From Escarpia spicata (Eukaryota; Annelida; Polychaeta; Sabellida; Siboglinidae), in contig OZ023213.1 of the NCBI GenBank assembly GCA_963995525.1, positions 21,813,921 to 21,877,920 of the forward strand: a DNA stretch of 64,000 nucleotides, in the 5' to 3' direction. Position 1 is the stretch's first letter, and the number at the start of each line of letters is the position of its first letter. Positions 1 through 9,810 of this stretch are shown piece by piece. The notes beneath the pieces were generated by a model. The model saw only the letters and a list, made by a program, of their open reading frames with translations. It searched no databases and was not told the DNA's origin. Made by a program: the position numbers and the translations under genes.

Positions 1-75
1 CAGCACAGGATTCATACCTGGGTTCTCTCTCGGTCAAGAGTCCGAAGCTCTAGCCACTGCACCACGGCGCTCCGT
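1..75 (-). repeat. tRNA-derived SINE head, cut by the window edge
   Basis: Read on the minus strand this is a tRNA-like sequence. A box-A-like TGGTGCAGTGG lies at about 54-64 and a box-B-like GGTATGAATCC at about 8-18, with an anticodon-stem-like GGACTCTTGACC between them. The same head recurs at 1283-1372 and 60455-60540. No acceptor stem closes, so this is a SINE and not a tRNA gene. RNA polymerase III transcription from these boxes is known for the class; activity of this copy is not shown. Confidence 0.6.
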
Positions 76-780
76 GTTTACGTGACACCAGCACAACACA
101 GGCAGCTGTGGCTCACTCAGTGTCTATACATGAACATCAACAAGTGTCTTGCTAAGTGGCCAAGAGGCGAATACACCCATGGCATCACTGCCATCTTGTC
201 TCAGCGTTCCTGCTTTCATAGCTTCAACATCCCCCTATCTGCCGGCCACACACAACGCGCTCCGAACATGCGCCTTCTTTTCCCACCATTTTGCAGTACA
301 AATACTCGAGGGAACAATTTCTTCGTTGACTCCCAATGGAAAAAAAACGGGCAAATCCTGGGAATAAGAGGGGGAAGGCATAAACACTGTCTTGGGATCA
401 ACATGAAAATAAGACTCTGGTAAAATTCTCTTGGAGCTTATCCTTTACAGGGCGGTTACATAATGTTGTTTGCCGGCTAAAACAACACTTGTAACACTGG
501 GATTACATGTCATAAAACAAGGACATGTTTCACTAAGACAGCGAGCTCAAGGAAAATTCATCATTAAACAGATTCCGCTGTTAAATTTAAGCAGCTTTTT
601 AAAAATATGAAAAGACGCTACCATATCACCTCAGACACAACTGAAAGGGTCCCGGTGGCGCCTCCTGGTGCTAACAGTTTTCAGTGTACAGGATGACCGT
701 TAAGAAGTGAAATCGATTTCAAAGAGCAAATTTGGGCTTATGGACTCGTAGGAATGTTAATGACGCAGTTCGCTGAATAC
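76..780. other. Non-coding stretch, nothing recognised
   Basis: AT-rich sequence with overlapping short open frames on both strands that lack domain signals and biased codon use. No inverted ends, tandem repeats or splice-framed coding segment was seen. Confidence 0.4.
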
Positions 781-784
781 TCAC

Positions 785-880
785 TGTTTCTCTAAATCAA
801 CAATACGTTGCTCCAACACTTGAATCTTTTCTCTCAAGTGGAATCCATCAGATGCCGGTTTCTCCTGAGCCAGTGTGTTA
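785..880 (-). CDS. Candidate internal coding exon with coiled-coil-like heptads
   Basis: On the minus strand a 96-nt open segment sits between an acceptor ending TTGCAG (next to 880) and a donor GTGAGT (beginning at 784). It encodes about 31 residues, including the run LREKIQVLEQRIVDLEK, whose leucine/isoleucine spacing suits a short coiled coil. Such segments often precede lectin-type domains in secreted proteins, but no such domain is seen nearby. Both boundaries would have the same phase (2), so the exon could be skipped or duplicated without a frame change. No partner exon in compatible phase was found. It may be chance. Confidence 0.35.
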
Positions 881-1199
881 CTGCAACACAATACACATGC
901 TATAGTCAGAACAGTGTTGTTTGTTTCTAAGTTTATTATACATACACAGCAACACAATATATGCACACGGTGCAATATATTCTCAGTTCACGTTATATGG
1001 CAATATTCAGGTTAAAGCCATCACCATACATGTGTACTCGCAACAGTGACCTATTACTATTAACACAAAATATATATTCCATAAAAAATTCTCTTAACTT
1101 AAAGGCACTAAAGATGTACAATTTTATTTTGTTTAATATGTAATAGAGGCTACGTGAAACGACTCCTGCTGTCTAGTGTGCGTGATAACAACCGCTACA

Positions 1200-1372
1200 T
1201 ATATACGCAAAGTCATTTTGTACTTTAACAACGTAAACTGGAACAATGTAGTGTGAACACACTGTAGTGTGAACACACTTGCCCACGGTTCAAAACAGCA
1301 GCAACAGGAATAAAACTCAGAATCTCTTGTTTGACAGTCCAAAGTTGTAACCACTACGCCACTGCGTATCCA
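1200..1372 (-). repeat. tRNA-derived SINE
   Basis: Minus-strand head: box A TGGCGTAGTGG near 1353-1363, a GGACTGTCAAAC anticodon-arm analogue, then a diverged box B. The head is followed by a body with TTGTTCCAGTTTACG, matching TTGCTCCAGTTCACC in the better copy at 60250-60540. A 15-bp segment (TAGTGTGAACACACT) is tandemly repeated at about 1249-1280. It is a decayed copy of the family whose head also begins the window. Confidence 0.6.
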
Positions 1373-1744
1373 TAACAACGTGAATCAACAATAATCAACA
1401 AAGTCAATAATTATTGGTTCAGTAAAGAATACATTGTACTATCAATGAAGCACACTGATGTTTAATGCTGAGCTTTCATTACCTGGGTAATAGTTGTTTA
1501 CTTTGAATGGATGGACATTTTAAAATGTAGAACTTTAAAATCAACTAACTTTTGAGCAACTGGTGCTGGACAGTGTTACTGTGCTATAAATATTTGTGAT
1601 TTATCTGAACAATTCTGTTACCTGATCAAATGTCAATTATTGACTTTCAATGTTAAAAATATTAGTTGTTAAATAAAAACATACAAATTAATTTCAGCAT
1701 ATGTGTTGCATTGTGAACATTTTGGATATAATGTCTTTAATATG

Positions 1745-2030
1745 AAAAAAATATAGATAGCTATCCTGTTGTATTTATAATAGATATTTGTAAAAGTTAT
1801 GTTAAAATTTAAATTATAGAAAGCTGTCCTGCTGAATCTATAAAAAGGTTGTAAAGTTACTTTGCAACCTAAATCATAGACAACCGTCCTGCTGAATTCA
1901 TAAGAAATGTTGTTTTAAAGTTACTGTACCATGTAAATCATAGCAACTATCTTGTCGAGTCCGCAAAAAGGTATAAAATTACTTTACAACATAAAGCATA
2001 GACAACTGTGCTGTTGTGTCCGCATTCACA
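1745..2030. repeat. Degenerate about 61-bp minisatellite, five units
   Basis: The core TCCTGCTGAATC with preceding AAATCATAGACAAC recurs with starts near 1761, 1824, 1884, 1947 and 2006 (spacings 63, 60, 63, 59). Units share a downstream AAAGTTACTTT-like stretch but differ by many substitutions, so the array is old. No coding frame runs through it. Confidence 0.7.
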
Positions 2031-2525
2031 CAATTTCTTAAGAATTTGTTTTGTAAATTAACCTAATACAACCGGCTCAACACAAATTAATATTTATTTT
2101 TATAAGTGTCTACTGTTGCCTAGCACTTTTTTGAAGGATACCCCTTACACAGAATGCTGCACCTTGTTTTGCCTTGTGCTATTTGTTCTGTGATGTGACT
2201 TCCGCAGCAATGATACATTTGTATATTTCTGCCTTTGACTTAGGCATTGTGTATATCCAGTGAAGCATGGCCATAGAGTTCTTCACATTAGTTATAAATA
2301 CCCAGCTGTAGCAGCAGGCATCCCATAGCCACCCCATAATTAACTTGACCTAGCTCTCTTTGAAGTCATGGTAGCTGTGACCAGAATTGGCAACAAAGTA
2401 CACCAATGTACCTTGAATGGATAGATAATCCAGTTTCTTGGTTTTCATAATTAGACATATTTACCTCTCAAGAAACTTGCTTTAGATTTGTTTATATATT
2501 CATGATATTCAATGCCCGGAGAGAA
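2031..2525. other. Non-coding stretch, nothing recognised
   Basis: Mixed AT-rich sequence between the minisatellite and the Penelope-like relic. It could include upstream decayed parts of the Penelope element, but no reverse-transcriptase motif could be read. Confidence 0.35.
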
Positions 2526-2529
2526 TTTT

Positions 2530-2815
2530 AAAGAACATCGATTATGTTGCATCTCTATCAGCCACAAGTGAACATAAACTGAACACAGGCCATCAGTGTT
2601 CATTGAAAGACTTCACAATTTTAGACCACGAGGAAAACTGACACCGAAGAAAAATAAAGGAGGCAATCAACGTCCACAGAGTTGAAACCTACACTGAATT
2701 GCGACATCGGCCAGGAGGTTCCACCAGTACTTCTCCAGCTTGTGTCACATGATCACTGTCATGTGACACACCCATAACATCATTCTGCTGATGAAGACTG
2801 CAGTGGTCGAAATAT
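2530..2815 (+). pseudogene. Penelope-like element relic: C-terminal endonuclease end
   Basis: The plus frame near 2560-2720 reads SEHKLNTGH, then a single stop, then HRRKIKEAINVHR. This order (S-E-H..TGH, then R-x-K-x-EAI) matches the end of the GIY-YIG endonuclease region of Penelope-like retroelements. It is followed by the 3'-untranslated motif CTGATGAAGACTGCAG-TGGTCGAAA, typical of these elements. The GIY-YIG catalytic part and the whole reverse transcriptase are absent, so this is a short, dead 3' fragment. Confidence 0.6.
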
Positions 2816-2865
2816 ACACAAATATTTAAAAGTGTCTCGAGATATAAATATGTCTAATTACACTA

Positions 2866-2939
2866 ACGTTGTTATCTTATTTGAGTAGACAGTATTTTAT
2901 GTACGTTGTTATCTTATTTGAGTAGATAGTATTTTACTT
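2866..2939. repeat. Two-copy 37-bp direct repeat
   Basis: ACGTTGTTATCTTATTTGAG begins at 2866 and again at 2903, each followed by TAGAYAGTATTTTA. It lies in sequence rich in TACTTTTACTT-like motifs on the left side of the 78-bp array. Similar motifs follow the array (3880-3990), so both could be ends of one hAT-like element, but terminal repeats could not be fixed. Confidence 0.5.
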
Positions 2940-3094
2940 AAGTAATGAAGTACATGTTTTGTACTTTTACTTGTAACAAAGTGTAATGATGTGTAAATGT
3001 CTGGATGTAATGAAGTATCCATTTTACTTGTAATAAAGTATAAAGATGTGTACTTTTTTTTATTTAACAGTGACATTTTCCAAATACACTGTAC

Positions 3095-3876
3095 ATACAA
3101 TCCATGCTGACACAACAAGCAATGGTACTTTCTAACTAGCCAATCTAAGTAAAGTACTGTTATGTTTACTTCATACAATCCATGCTGACACAACAAGCAA
3201 TGGTACTTTCCAACTAGCCAATCTCAGTAAAGTACTGTTATGTTTACTTCATACAATCCATGCTGACACAACAAGCAATGGTACTTTCCAACTAGCCAAT
3301 CTCAGTAAAGTACTGTTACGTTTACTTCATACAATCCATGCTGACACAACAAGCAATGGTACTTTCCAACTAGCCAATCTAAGTAAAGTACTGTTACGTT
3401 TACTTCATACAATTCATGCTGACACAACAAGCAATGGTACTTTCCAACTAGCCAATATCAGTAAAGTACTGTTATGTTTACTTCATACAATCCATGCTGA
3501 CACAACAAGCAATGGTACTTTCCAACTAGGCAATCTCAGTAAAGTACTGTTATGTTTACTTCATACAATCCATGCTGACACAACAAGCAATGGTACTTTC
3601 CAACTAGCCAATCTCAGTAAAGTACTGTTATGTTTACTTCATACAATCCATGCTGACACAACAAGCAATGGTACTTTCCAACTAGCCAATCTCAGTAAAG
3701 TACTGTTATGTTTACTTCATACAATCCATGCTGACACAACAAGCAATGGTACTTTCCAACTAGCCAATCTCAGTAAAGTACTGTTACGTTTACTTCATAC
3801 AATCCATGCTGACACAACAAGCAATGGTACTATCCAACTAGCCCGTCTCAGTAAAGTACTGTTATGTTTACTTCAT
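3095..3876. repeat. 78-bp minisatellite, ten units
   Basis: The landmark CATGCTGACACAACAAGC starts at 3103, 3181, 3259 and so on to 3805, exactly 9 x 78 bp apart. Units differ at only a few positions (for example ATCTAAG/ATCTCAG, TTATG/TTACG). Such low divergence with no length change implies recent or ongoing homogenisation. Repeats touch directly with no unique spacers, so it is not a CRISPR array. Confidence 0.92.
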
Positions 3877-4608
3877 TAATTTGGGTTACTTTTTACCTGT
3901 ACATCGTTCACTTTACTGTTGACTTCTACTGGAATAACCTGTTTCCAAGTTACTTTTACTCACTACCTGGTACTTTTAATTATAATACATTGCTAAAAAC
4001 ACCATACTGTTTTGACAGTAGCGATTATTAACAAGTTGATTAATTACCTGCCACCATAGGTATTTTCTAAATACATTCATAATGTATGTTAAGAAAGTCA
4101 TCATACCTAACATTTGCATTCAGTGCCTGTAATTTTACACTGCAAATGTGTTGCGGACATACATGTTAAGTCTCCTGCATTCGCCGGGAAACTCCCGGAA
4201 ATCCATCAAATCTCCCGATCTCCTGGAAAGGAGAACCAATCTCCTCAATTTTCAGTGAAACCAAAACAATTTTTTTTCTATCTTACTTTCCGAACTATGG
4301 CCTAATTGGGTTTTATTTCTTGATGACTCCAGTATGTTTTTCTGGGTCAACAGAAAGTGGTCAGTACAGGTCAATATCAATGTCAGTGTCAATGAGTTAA
4401 TTGCAATCAGTCAGACACTGAGCTAAATATAATGAATAGGGGCATTGGACCAAGGCTGCTCTGACAACAAAACAAAAAGTGATAGTTTAAATCATGCATT
4501 GACTAGACAACAACAACTGTTTAACTAATGGATCTGTGCATGCGTAGTCCATTCCGATTTTCCCGCTCCGTTATTATCAGTTATTTTCACGATTTCTAAA
4601 CGTTTTTA
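3877..4608. other. Non-coding; contains a TCTCCCGG-rich repeat at about 4165-4270
   Basis: TACTTTTA-rich sequence runs to about 3990. A segment with several TCTCCCG/CTCCCGGAA motifs (about 4170-4240) resembles, in reverse complement, the one at 63015-63110, so it is an interspersed repeat. A 28-bp direct duplication (GGTACTATTTTAGATATACC) at 4626-4678 spans the start of the next feature. Confidence 0.5.
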
Positions 4609-4674
4609 TTGTTGATAACTGTGCGAGGTACTATTTTAGATATACCAGAATATGCAAGGTACTATTTTAGATAT

Positions 4675-6135
4675 ACCGACGAACTCCCAGCCAGAGTCCT
4701 TAAAGAGACTGCAGTGGAAATTGCCCCCATCATCACACACATTTTCCAGCAGTCATACAACACTTGCAAACTCCCAGATGACTGGCTCCAAGCACTAGTA
4801 ACACCAATACACAAAAAAGCCACACATCAGACCCTGCTAATTATAGACCAATTTCGCTAACATGCATCCTCTGCAAAGTTATGGAGCACATCATTCTAAG
4901 CAACATGTGGAAACACTTACACAAACACAACATCATCATCCACTTCCAACATGGATTCCAACCAGGTCTGTCTTGTGAATCCCAACTCATCAAGACAGTC
5001 CATGACTGGATGACTGCTATGGACAATAAGACACAAATAGATGCCATCCTACTTGATTTCGCCAAAGCCTTCAACAAAGTCCCCCATAAATGCCTCCTAC
5101 CCAAATTAGCTTTCTATGGAATAACTGGAAACACACAAAACTGGATCAAATCGTTTCTATCCAATCGCAAACAGAGAGTCTCAGTCAGTGGAGCCCTGTC
5201 GGACAGAACAGATGTTACATCTGGTGTACCACAGGGCTCAGTCCTAGGACCTGTCCTATTTTTACATAAATGACATAAATGGAAATGTCCAATCTCCCAT
5301 ACGTCTCTTTGCAGACGACAGCATTATATATCACAAAATCACATCCGAAACCGACCAGAAAATTCTCCAATTTGACCTGATCAAACTCCAAACATGATCT
5401 GACAAATGGAATTAAACATATCTAAATGAGTGCATCTCACGATAAAAAACCAAACCAAACCCAGACTACATTCATATTCACTGTTTGGCATGCCACTCTC
5501 TACCGTCTCTAGCCACCCACACCCTGGAGTAAAATTAGATTCTAAACTAACCTGGGCAAACCATATCACTGACATAGCTTCCAAATCTTCAAAAGTCCTA
5601 GGCATGATCAAACAAACCCTCGGACCATGCAAACCAGAAGTAAAAGAAACCGTCTATAACATGACAATCCGACCAAAACTCAAGTATGCCTCTCCCATAT
5701 GGAATCCACACACTGCCACCCAAATTAAACACCTTGAAAGAGTACAACACTGAGCTGCCAGATTTGTCAGAAATGATCATAGACGCCAAACAAACTCAAC
5801 AGACCTAATAGCCACCCTTGGATGGTCAACTCTTGAACGAGAAATTATCAAACAAGCCATGACATTTTACAAAATATTAAATAACATAATCAACATCATA
5901 CCCCCACCAGGTCTACTAACACAGTAAAAAAAACGTGGCCACTACGTAGCCCCTAGGTGCCGCATCAATGCAGCAGTGTTCTCTTTCTACCCCCCCCCCC
6001 CCCCGAGCAGTTCGAATCTGGAATATGATCCCATCACAAATTACTGAACTAGAAAACCCCATAGCATTTCAAACAGCAGTCATGAACCTCCCTTTCACCA
6101 CACCCAATCACCTAAAGGGCCTATAAAATAAACAA
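4675..6135 (+). pseudogene. 5'-truncated CR1/Jockey-type LINE, reverse transcriptase relic
   Basis: Plus-strand pieces in shifting frames give an ordered non-LTR reverse transcriptase. A palm start (about 4680-4860) is followed by 4881-5270 with LLDFAKAFNKVPHK and GVPQGSVLGP. LFADDS, the catalytic box, lies near 5305, and the C-terminal thumb-like part at 5430-5750 contains WANHITDIASK and IRPKLKYASPIWNP. The 3' end runs to about 6130 with a tail like AATAAACAAACAAAC. There are at least four frameshifts or stops, and a poly-C run interrupts 5991-6005. The endonuclease half is missing, as expected from 5' truncation during target-primed insertion. Clade-level naming is uncertain. Confidence 0.85.
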
Positions 6136-6344
6136 ACAAACTACCCACAAGGCATGCGCACAAACAAACACCATAAAACTCCTGCATTTGCTCAAGTTTG
6201 GGCTGTTTGGATTAAATCACCTAAGACCTATGACCTTCTTGGGTCTTGCCTGTAGTTGATATTGCATCTAAGCTTTAGACGAGCACAGTGAACCGTGCTT
6301 GCGGCCACAGGTTTCCTATTATCGCCCACCATCAGCCTGTCGAT

Positions 6345-6508
6345 CTTGTAGAACGAAATGTAATCCATTTAAATGTATACTCAAATAATGTCAGTCGATC
6401 CATCAAACACTATGTACACATTTGATTTAATCCATGTATATATATCATTATATGTATATGTTAGAACTGGAACACATTATAAACGAAAAGATGTATTTTA
6501 TAACATCA
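6345..6508. repeat. Direct repeat, left copy
   Basis: Shares CTCAAATAAYGTMAGTCGATCC, TTAGAACTGGAACACATTAT and AAAAGATGTATTTTATAACATCAA with 7485-7641 in the same orientation. The copies flank about 980 bp holding the composite repeat. They could be ends of one element or two members of a dispersed family; no LTR hallmarks were confirmed. Confidence 0.65.
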
Positions 6509-7045
6509 ATAGTCTCGCTTAACCGACTCTCGCCTGGCTGCGTGACTTTGCCAGAACGATAGTCTGGCTCTGAGTGGCCCTTCTGAATGTCATCCACTAG
6601 ATGGCAGCACTGGTATACTCATGAATTAAAGCGTCATCAATTTATGAAGTTATATGTGACGTATTGTCAGGATTTGCAGTGTATTAATAATTATTAGTCT
6701 CGCTTAACCGACTCTCGCCTGGCTGCGAGACTTCGCCAGGAAGATAGTCTGGCTCAGAATCACGTTTTGACTGCTCACTGCTAGTTAGCACGTCTATCCC
6801 CCATAATGTTTATATATTATGTATGTTTTCGGTAACGAAATGAAATTATGAAATAGTGCCCGAAATAATATTATACAAAATAAAATGAATCTTAAACTAA
6901 ATGAACACAAACAAAAGTTTCAAGTAATCTGTGGGAATCAAACCGAGGACCCTAAAAATACCAGCTTGACACTCCACCAATTTAGCTACCAAGTTCAGCA
7001 CGTTTTGGTTGTACTTTGGCGACTACATATATTAGTAAGCAGTCC
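6509..7045 (-). repeat. Composite interspersed repeat with tRNA-like SINE head
   Basis: Homologous along its length to 43444-43960. It starts with CGACTCTCGCCTGGCTGCG..CGCCAG..GATAGTCTGGCTC, repeated again at about 6697-6756, with an AT-rich spacer containing TATACTCATGAA and GCGTCATCAATTTATGAAG. Its end (about 6905-6995, minus strand) is tRNA-like: TAGCTAAATTGG as box A and GGTTTGATTCC as box B. The 5' blocks have internal inverted matches (AGTCTCG..CGAGACT, GCCAG..CTGGC) like DNA-transposon ends. Two elements may have fused before the unit spread. Confidence 0.65.
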
Positions 7046-7484
7046 GACTGTTGTGCGAGACATCGATTGCACTTTGTTTAGTTAAATTTGTCCTTGTTTG
7101 GTATTTATATCATATGCTGCTCTAGCATAAGCAAACAGTAAATACGGAATCTTTGACTTCGACAGCCACAAGAGTTGCCACCTAGTGACTATGCATGTGA
7201 TTAAAAGGCATTAAACTACGAAAAAAGTTTAACGTCTGTTTATTTTGTGTGTGACATGTTTCAATATAAGTTTAATGTTGAATAGTTGTTATAGTCTAGT
7301 ATTATCTGATAAAAGTGTATCCTTATTTAATTTGTTATTTCATAGTTGGCCTGAGAGCCAATCATCGTCTCTACCCGAATCTGGGGTAAAGTCTCCTACC
7401 GGTAACAATGGCTGGAGCTTAATATTCCAGGCCGTAGTGAGAGGCCATGCAAATGCTGCCACCCCACGGCGCCTGGATAATCGA
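7046..7484. other. Non-coding stretch
   Basis: Sequence between the composite repeat and the right direct-repeat copy. It contains GGTAAAGTCTCCTACC near 7385 with a partly inverted GGCCTGAGAGCC block, but no complete element or coding segment was recognised. Confidence 0.35.
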
Positions 7485-7641
7485 GGCTATGTAGAACAAA
7501 GTGTAATCCGTTTAAATCTATACTCAAATAACGTAAGTCGATCCATCTACACTATGTACATGTTTTATTTAATCCATGTATATCTGTAACTGTTAGAACT
7601 GGAACACATTATAAATGAAAAGATGTATTTTATAACATCAA
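7485..7641. repeat. Direct repeat, right copy
   Basis: Partner of 6345-6508, same orientation, roughly 85-90 percent similar by eye. The right flank (ATGCTCCACCAGC..) differs from that of the left copy, consistent with the left copy having been interrupted by the composite repeat at 6509. Confidence 0.65.
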
Positions 7642-8144
7642 ATGCTCCACCAGCAAGGCCAAAGGTCACAAATAGTAAATTCATCACGCATGCCTCCGTC
7701 ACCCAGGCCATGGCTACAAACTTTTGAGAAAATACAATGCTAAGTTCTGGTTCTTATACTTGTGAATATTGTATCTGTTTGTAACAGTATAATAAAATAT
7801 TAGTAATAAAAGAGGATGTATTTACTGCCTATATGTAAGGTTCGTTGCACCATAAAAAATATATTTTAATGTATGAACACATATGCCGCCTAGAACATCA
7901 AATTAGTAAACTTTTTTTTCTTCTTTCTACCATACCTATAAAGCCACAAATATTTTAGTTTACATATAATTTATTTAATTATTTTATGTCCACATATAAT
8001 TTATTTTATTTAACACATTAAATACATATTAACATGCTGTTATGTGCCATTGATTTAAGAGCACATGTGCAATGCATTTGGAAATAAAGCTGATCTGTGA
8101 CCATTTTCATAACATGAATTACTTAGATTTATACACAATTCCAT
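7642..8144. other. AT-rich non-coding stretch, nothing recognised
   Basis: Long A/T-rich runs, no open frame beyond chance and no clear repeat structure except short TTTATTTAATT and TAATTTATTT words near 7965-8010. Confidence 0.4.
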
Positions 8145-8460
8145 AATACCCTGAGACCCCCAATTTCCTGATATTACAAGACCCTCCAATTTATGCATAA
8201 ATCTCATGCATTGGCATTTCTGAAACTTAACGTTTTATTAAAACATGGTTATTAATGGAATGGACTATGGAAAGTATTCTTTTTTGTTATATTTTAATCC
8301 GATTTACGTATAAATGTATGATTTTCCAAGATCCTCCGATTTACTTATAAATGCCCGATTTTCTGAGACCCTCTGATTTACATATAAATGCCCGATTTTT
8401 CGAGACCCTCTGATTTATGTATAAATCTCCTGGATTGGCGTTTCTGAAACTTAACATGTA
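8145..8460. repeat. Degenerate about 40-bp tandem repeat
   Basis: GAGACCCTCTGATTTA-TATAAATGCCCGATTTT-like units recur at about 8302-8430. A more diverged pair (GAGACCCCCAATTTCC, AAGACCCTCCAATTTA) lies at 8150-8195. Both groups end in the same words, ATTGGCRTTTCTGAAACTTAAC, at about 8210-8230 and 8435-8456. The motifs resemble TCTCCCGGAAAT-type repeats at 4170 and 63020. Confidence 0.55.
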
Positions 8461-8466
8461 TGTACG

Positions 8467-8935
8467 GAGCACCCTCGCATGCCAGGGGTCGCTGCTGCTG
8501 ATTACGTCAGTGCCAGCCAGCAGTACACCCTGGCTGATCGCTTTGCGAAACTCTTAATTTAAGCTCAGCCTATGAAATCGCTCGCTATATCAGTGGTTGG
8601 TGGCAGGTCAGGTGGTTATATTAAAACTAATTTCAACCAACTGTGGCTCGTGTTACATGCAATGTTTAGGAAGTAGAAGCAATGTTTCGAATACACAATA
8701 TCGATTAGCTGCTCGTGCTAATGGGCGAATGGGTCATTATATATTGGGATTCCCAGAAGTCGTTTATCCGTCTTCAAAATGGGGCGGGTATTTGCGCTGT
8801 TCTCACGGGTGATGCAGTCGCGACTGGCTAAGTCAACTATACTAGTTTGACTCAGCTAACTTCCGCACTTCGCGTAGGGGATCAGCCAGGGCTAGTTTTG
8901 CATGGCAAACAGCCCTGGCTAGCGAGGATGGTACG
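8467..8935. mobile_element. MITE-like element with imperfect inverted ends
   Basis: The left end (GCACCCTCGCATGCCAGGG .. ACCCTGGCTGATCGC .. GCGAA) matches, in order, the reverse complement of the right end (ACCATCCTCGCTAGCCAGGG .. CCCTGGCTGATCCC .. GCGAA), over about 85 bp with indels. The right end itself can fold through TAGCCAGGG/CCCTGGCTA. No transposase is present. A target duplication could not be recognised, so the superfamily is open. Confidence 0.55.
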
Positions 8936-9354
8936 GAGGTCACACTAACCTCCAGCCAGGGCCACATTTTACCCCAGTCAATGACTGAACTCTCTCATAG
9001 AGCTCTTTCAATGAGTCTATGACATTTAATGACACAACATGTAACAAAACATATATCATCACTCACAACAGGACCTTTGGTAAAAAGTCTACACTTAGTC
9101 ACATTGACAGAGCAGGTGAAAGGATTTGTAATAGGATTTGTTTTTACATTACTAGCACACCACAAAGGATGGAGCCAGTAATTTGAAAAGGACTACCCAA
9201 ATAACACTGTTTTGTAAAACAGACACATTTTACCCAGTCTTTTTCAGAGGTGTTAATGTTTTAACTTTTGTTGTCATGATTATTATTAAATTATAATAAA
9301 ATTAGTAATTAGCATAACAAATGTAAACCATAAATATGATAAGAGTAGGCCTAA
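8936..9354. other. Non-coding stretch, nothing recognised
   Basis: No open frame, inverted ends or tandem structure seen between the two MITE-like elements. Confidence 0.4.
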
Positions 9355-9554
9355 TACAGTGGACCCTCACTATTAAGGCCACTCTTGGGATAGGGCAAGT
9401 GTCCTGAATAGCGAGGTGACGCGGATTAGCAGGATTAATTTCTTACACTTTACTGCCATGACAGTAATAATTTGGAACTGTCCAAAAGTTACCTGAATTG
9501 TGATATATGTATGGCCATATCACAAAGGTGACTGTAAAGCACGGTTCGACTGTA
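9355..9554. mobile_element. Tigger/pogo-like MITE
   Basis: About 200 bp bounded by TACAGTGGACCCTCACTATT on the left and the inverse of TACAGTCGAACCGTGC on the right, both set in TA dinucleotides, as expected for TA target duplication in the Tc1/mariner-pogo group. The word order CCCTC..AAGGCC..AAGTGTCC..AGCGAGGTG is typical of Tigger-derived MITEs. It has no coding content. Confidence 0.7.
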
Positions 9555-9599
9555 TTACCAAAAATGAAAAATAGCAGTAAAATTGTGACTAAATGTTGC

Positions 9600-9810
9600 T
9601 TGAAATTTTTTTCTACTTGTAACAAAATGGTGTACTCTGCACTTTGTAACAAAATGTTGTGTGACAAAATGTCATGTGACCTACTATCTTGTGACAAAAT
9701 GTGTGATCTATTGTCTAGTGACAAAATGTTGCACATGACAAAATGTTGTGTTACCCACTGTCTTGTGAAAAAGTGTGTGACTAAAATGTCCTGCACCACT
9801 TTCAACTGCC
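9600..9810. repeat. Cluster of short TGTGACAAAATGT motifs
   Basis: At least seven variants of TGTRACAAAATG occur between 9619 and 9790 with irregular spacing. Their composition keeps both strands open for about 150 codons, but the predicted Cys/Lys/Met-rich products have no domain and reflect the repeat. Confidence 0.6.

Noticed and set aside
1..75. Genuine tRNA gene on the minus strand
   Set aside because: Internal promoter boxes are recognisable but acceptor and T stems do not pair, and related heads at 1283 and 60455 continue into SINE bodies.
3095..3876. CRISPR-like direct repeat array
   Set aside because: Repeats abut without unique spacers, the unit is 78 bp, and the context is eukaryotic; it is a minisatellite.
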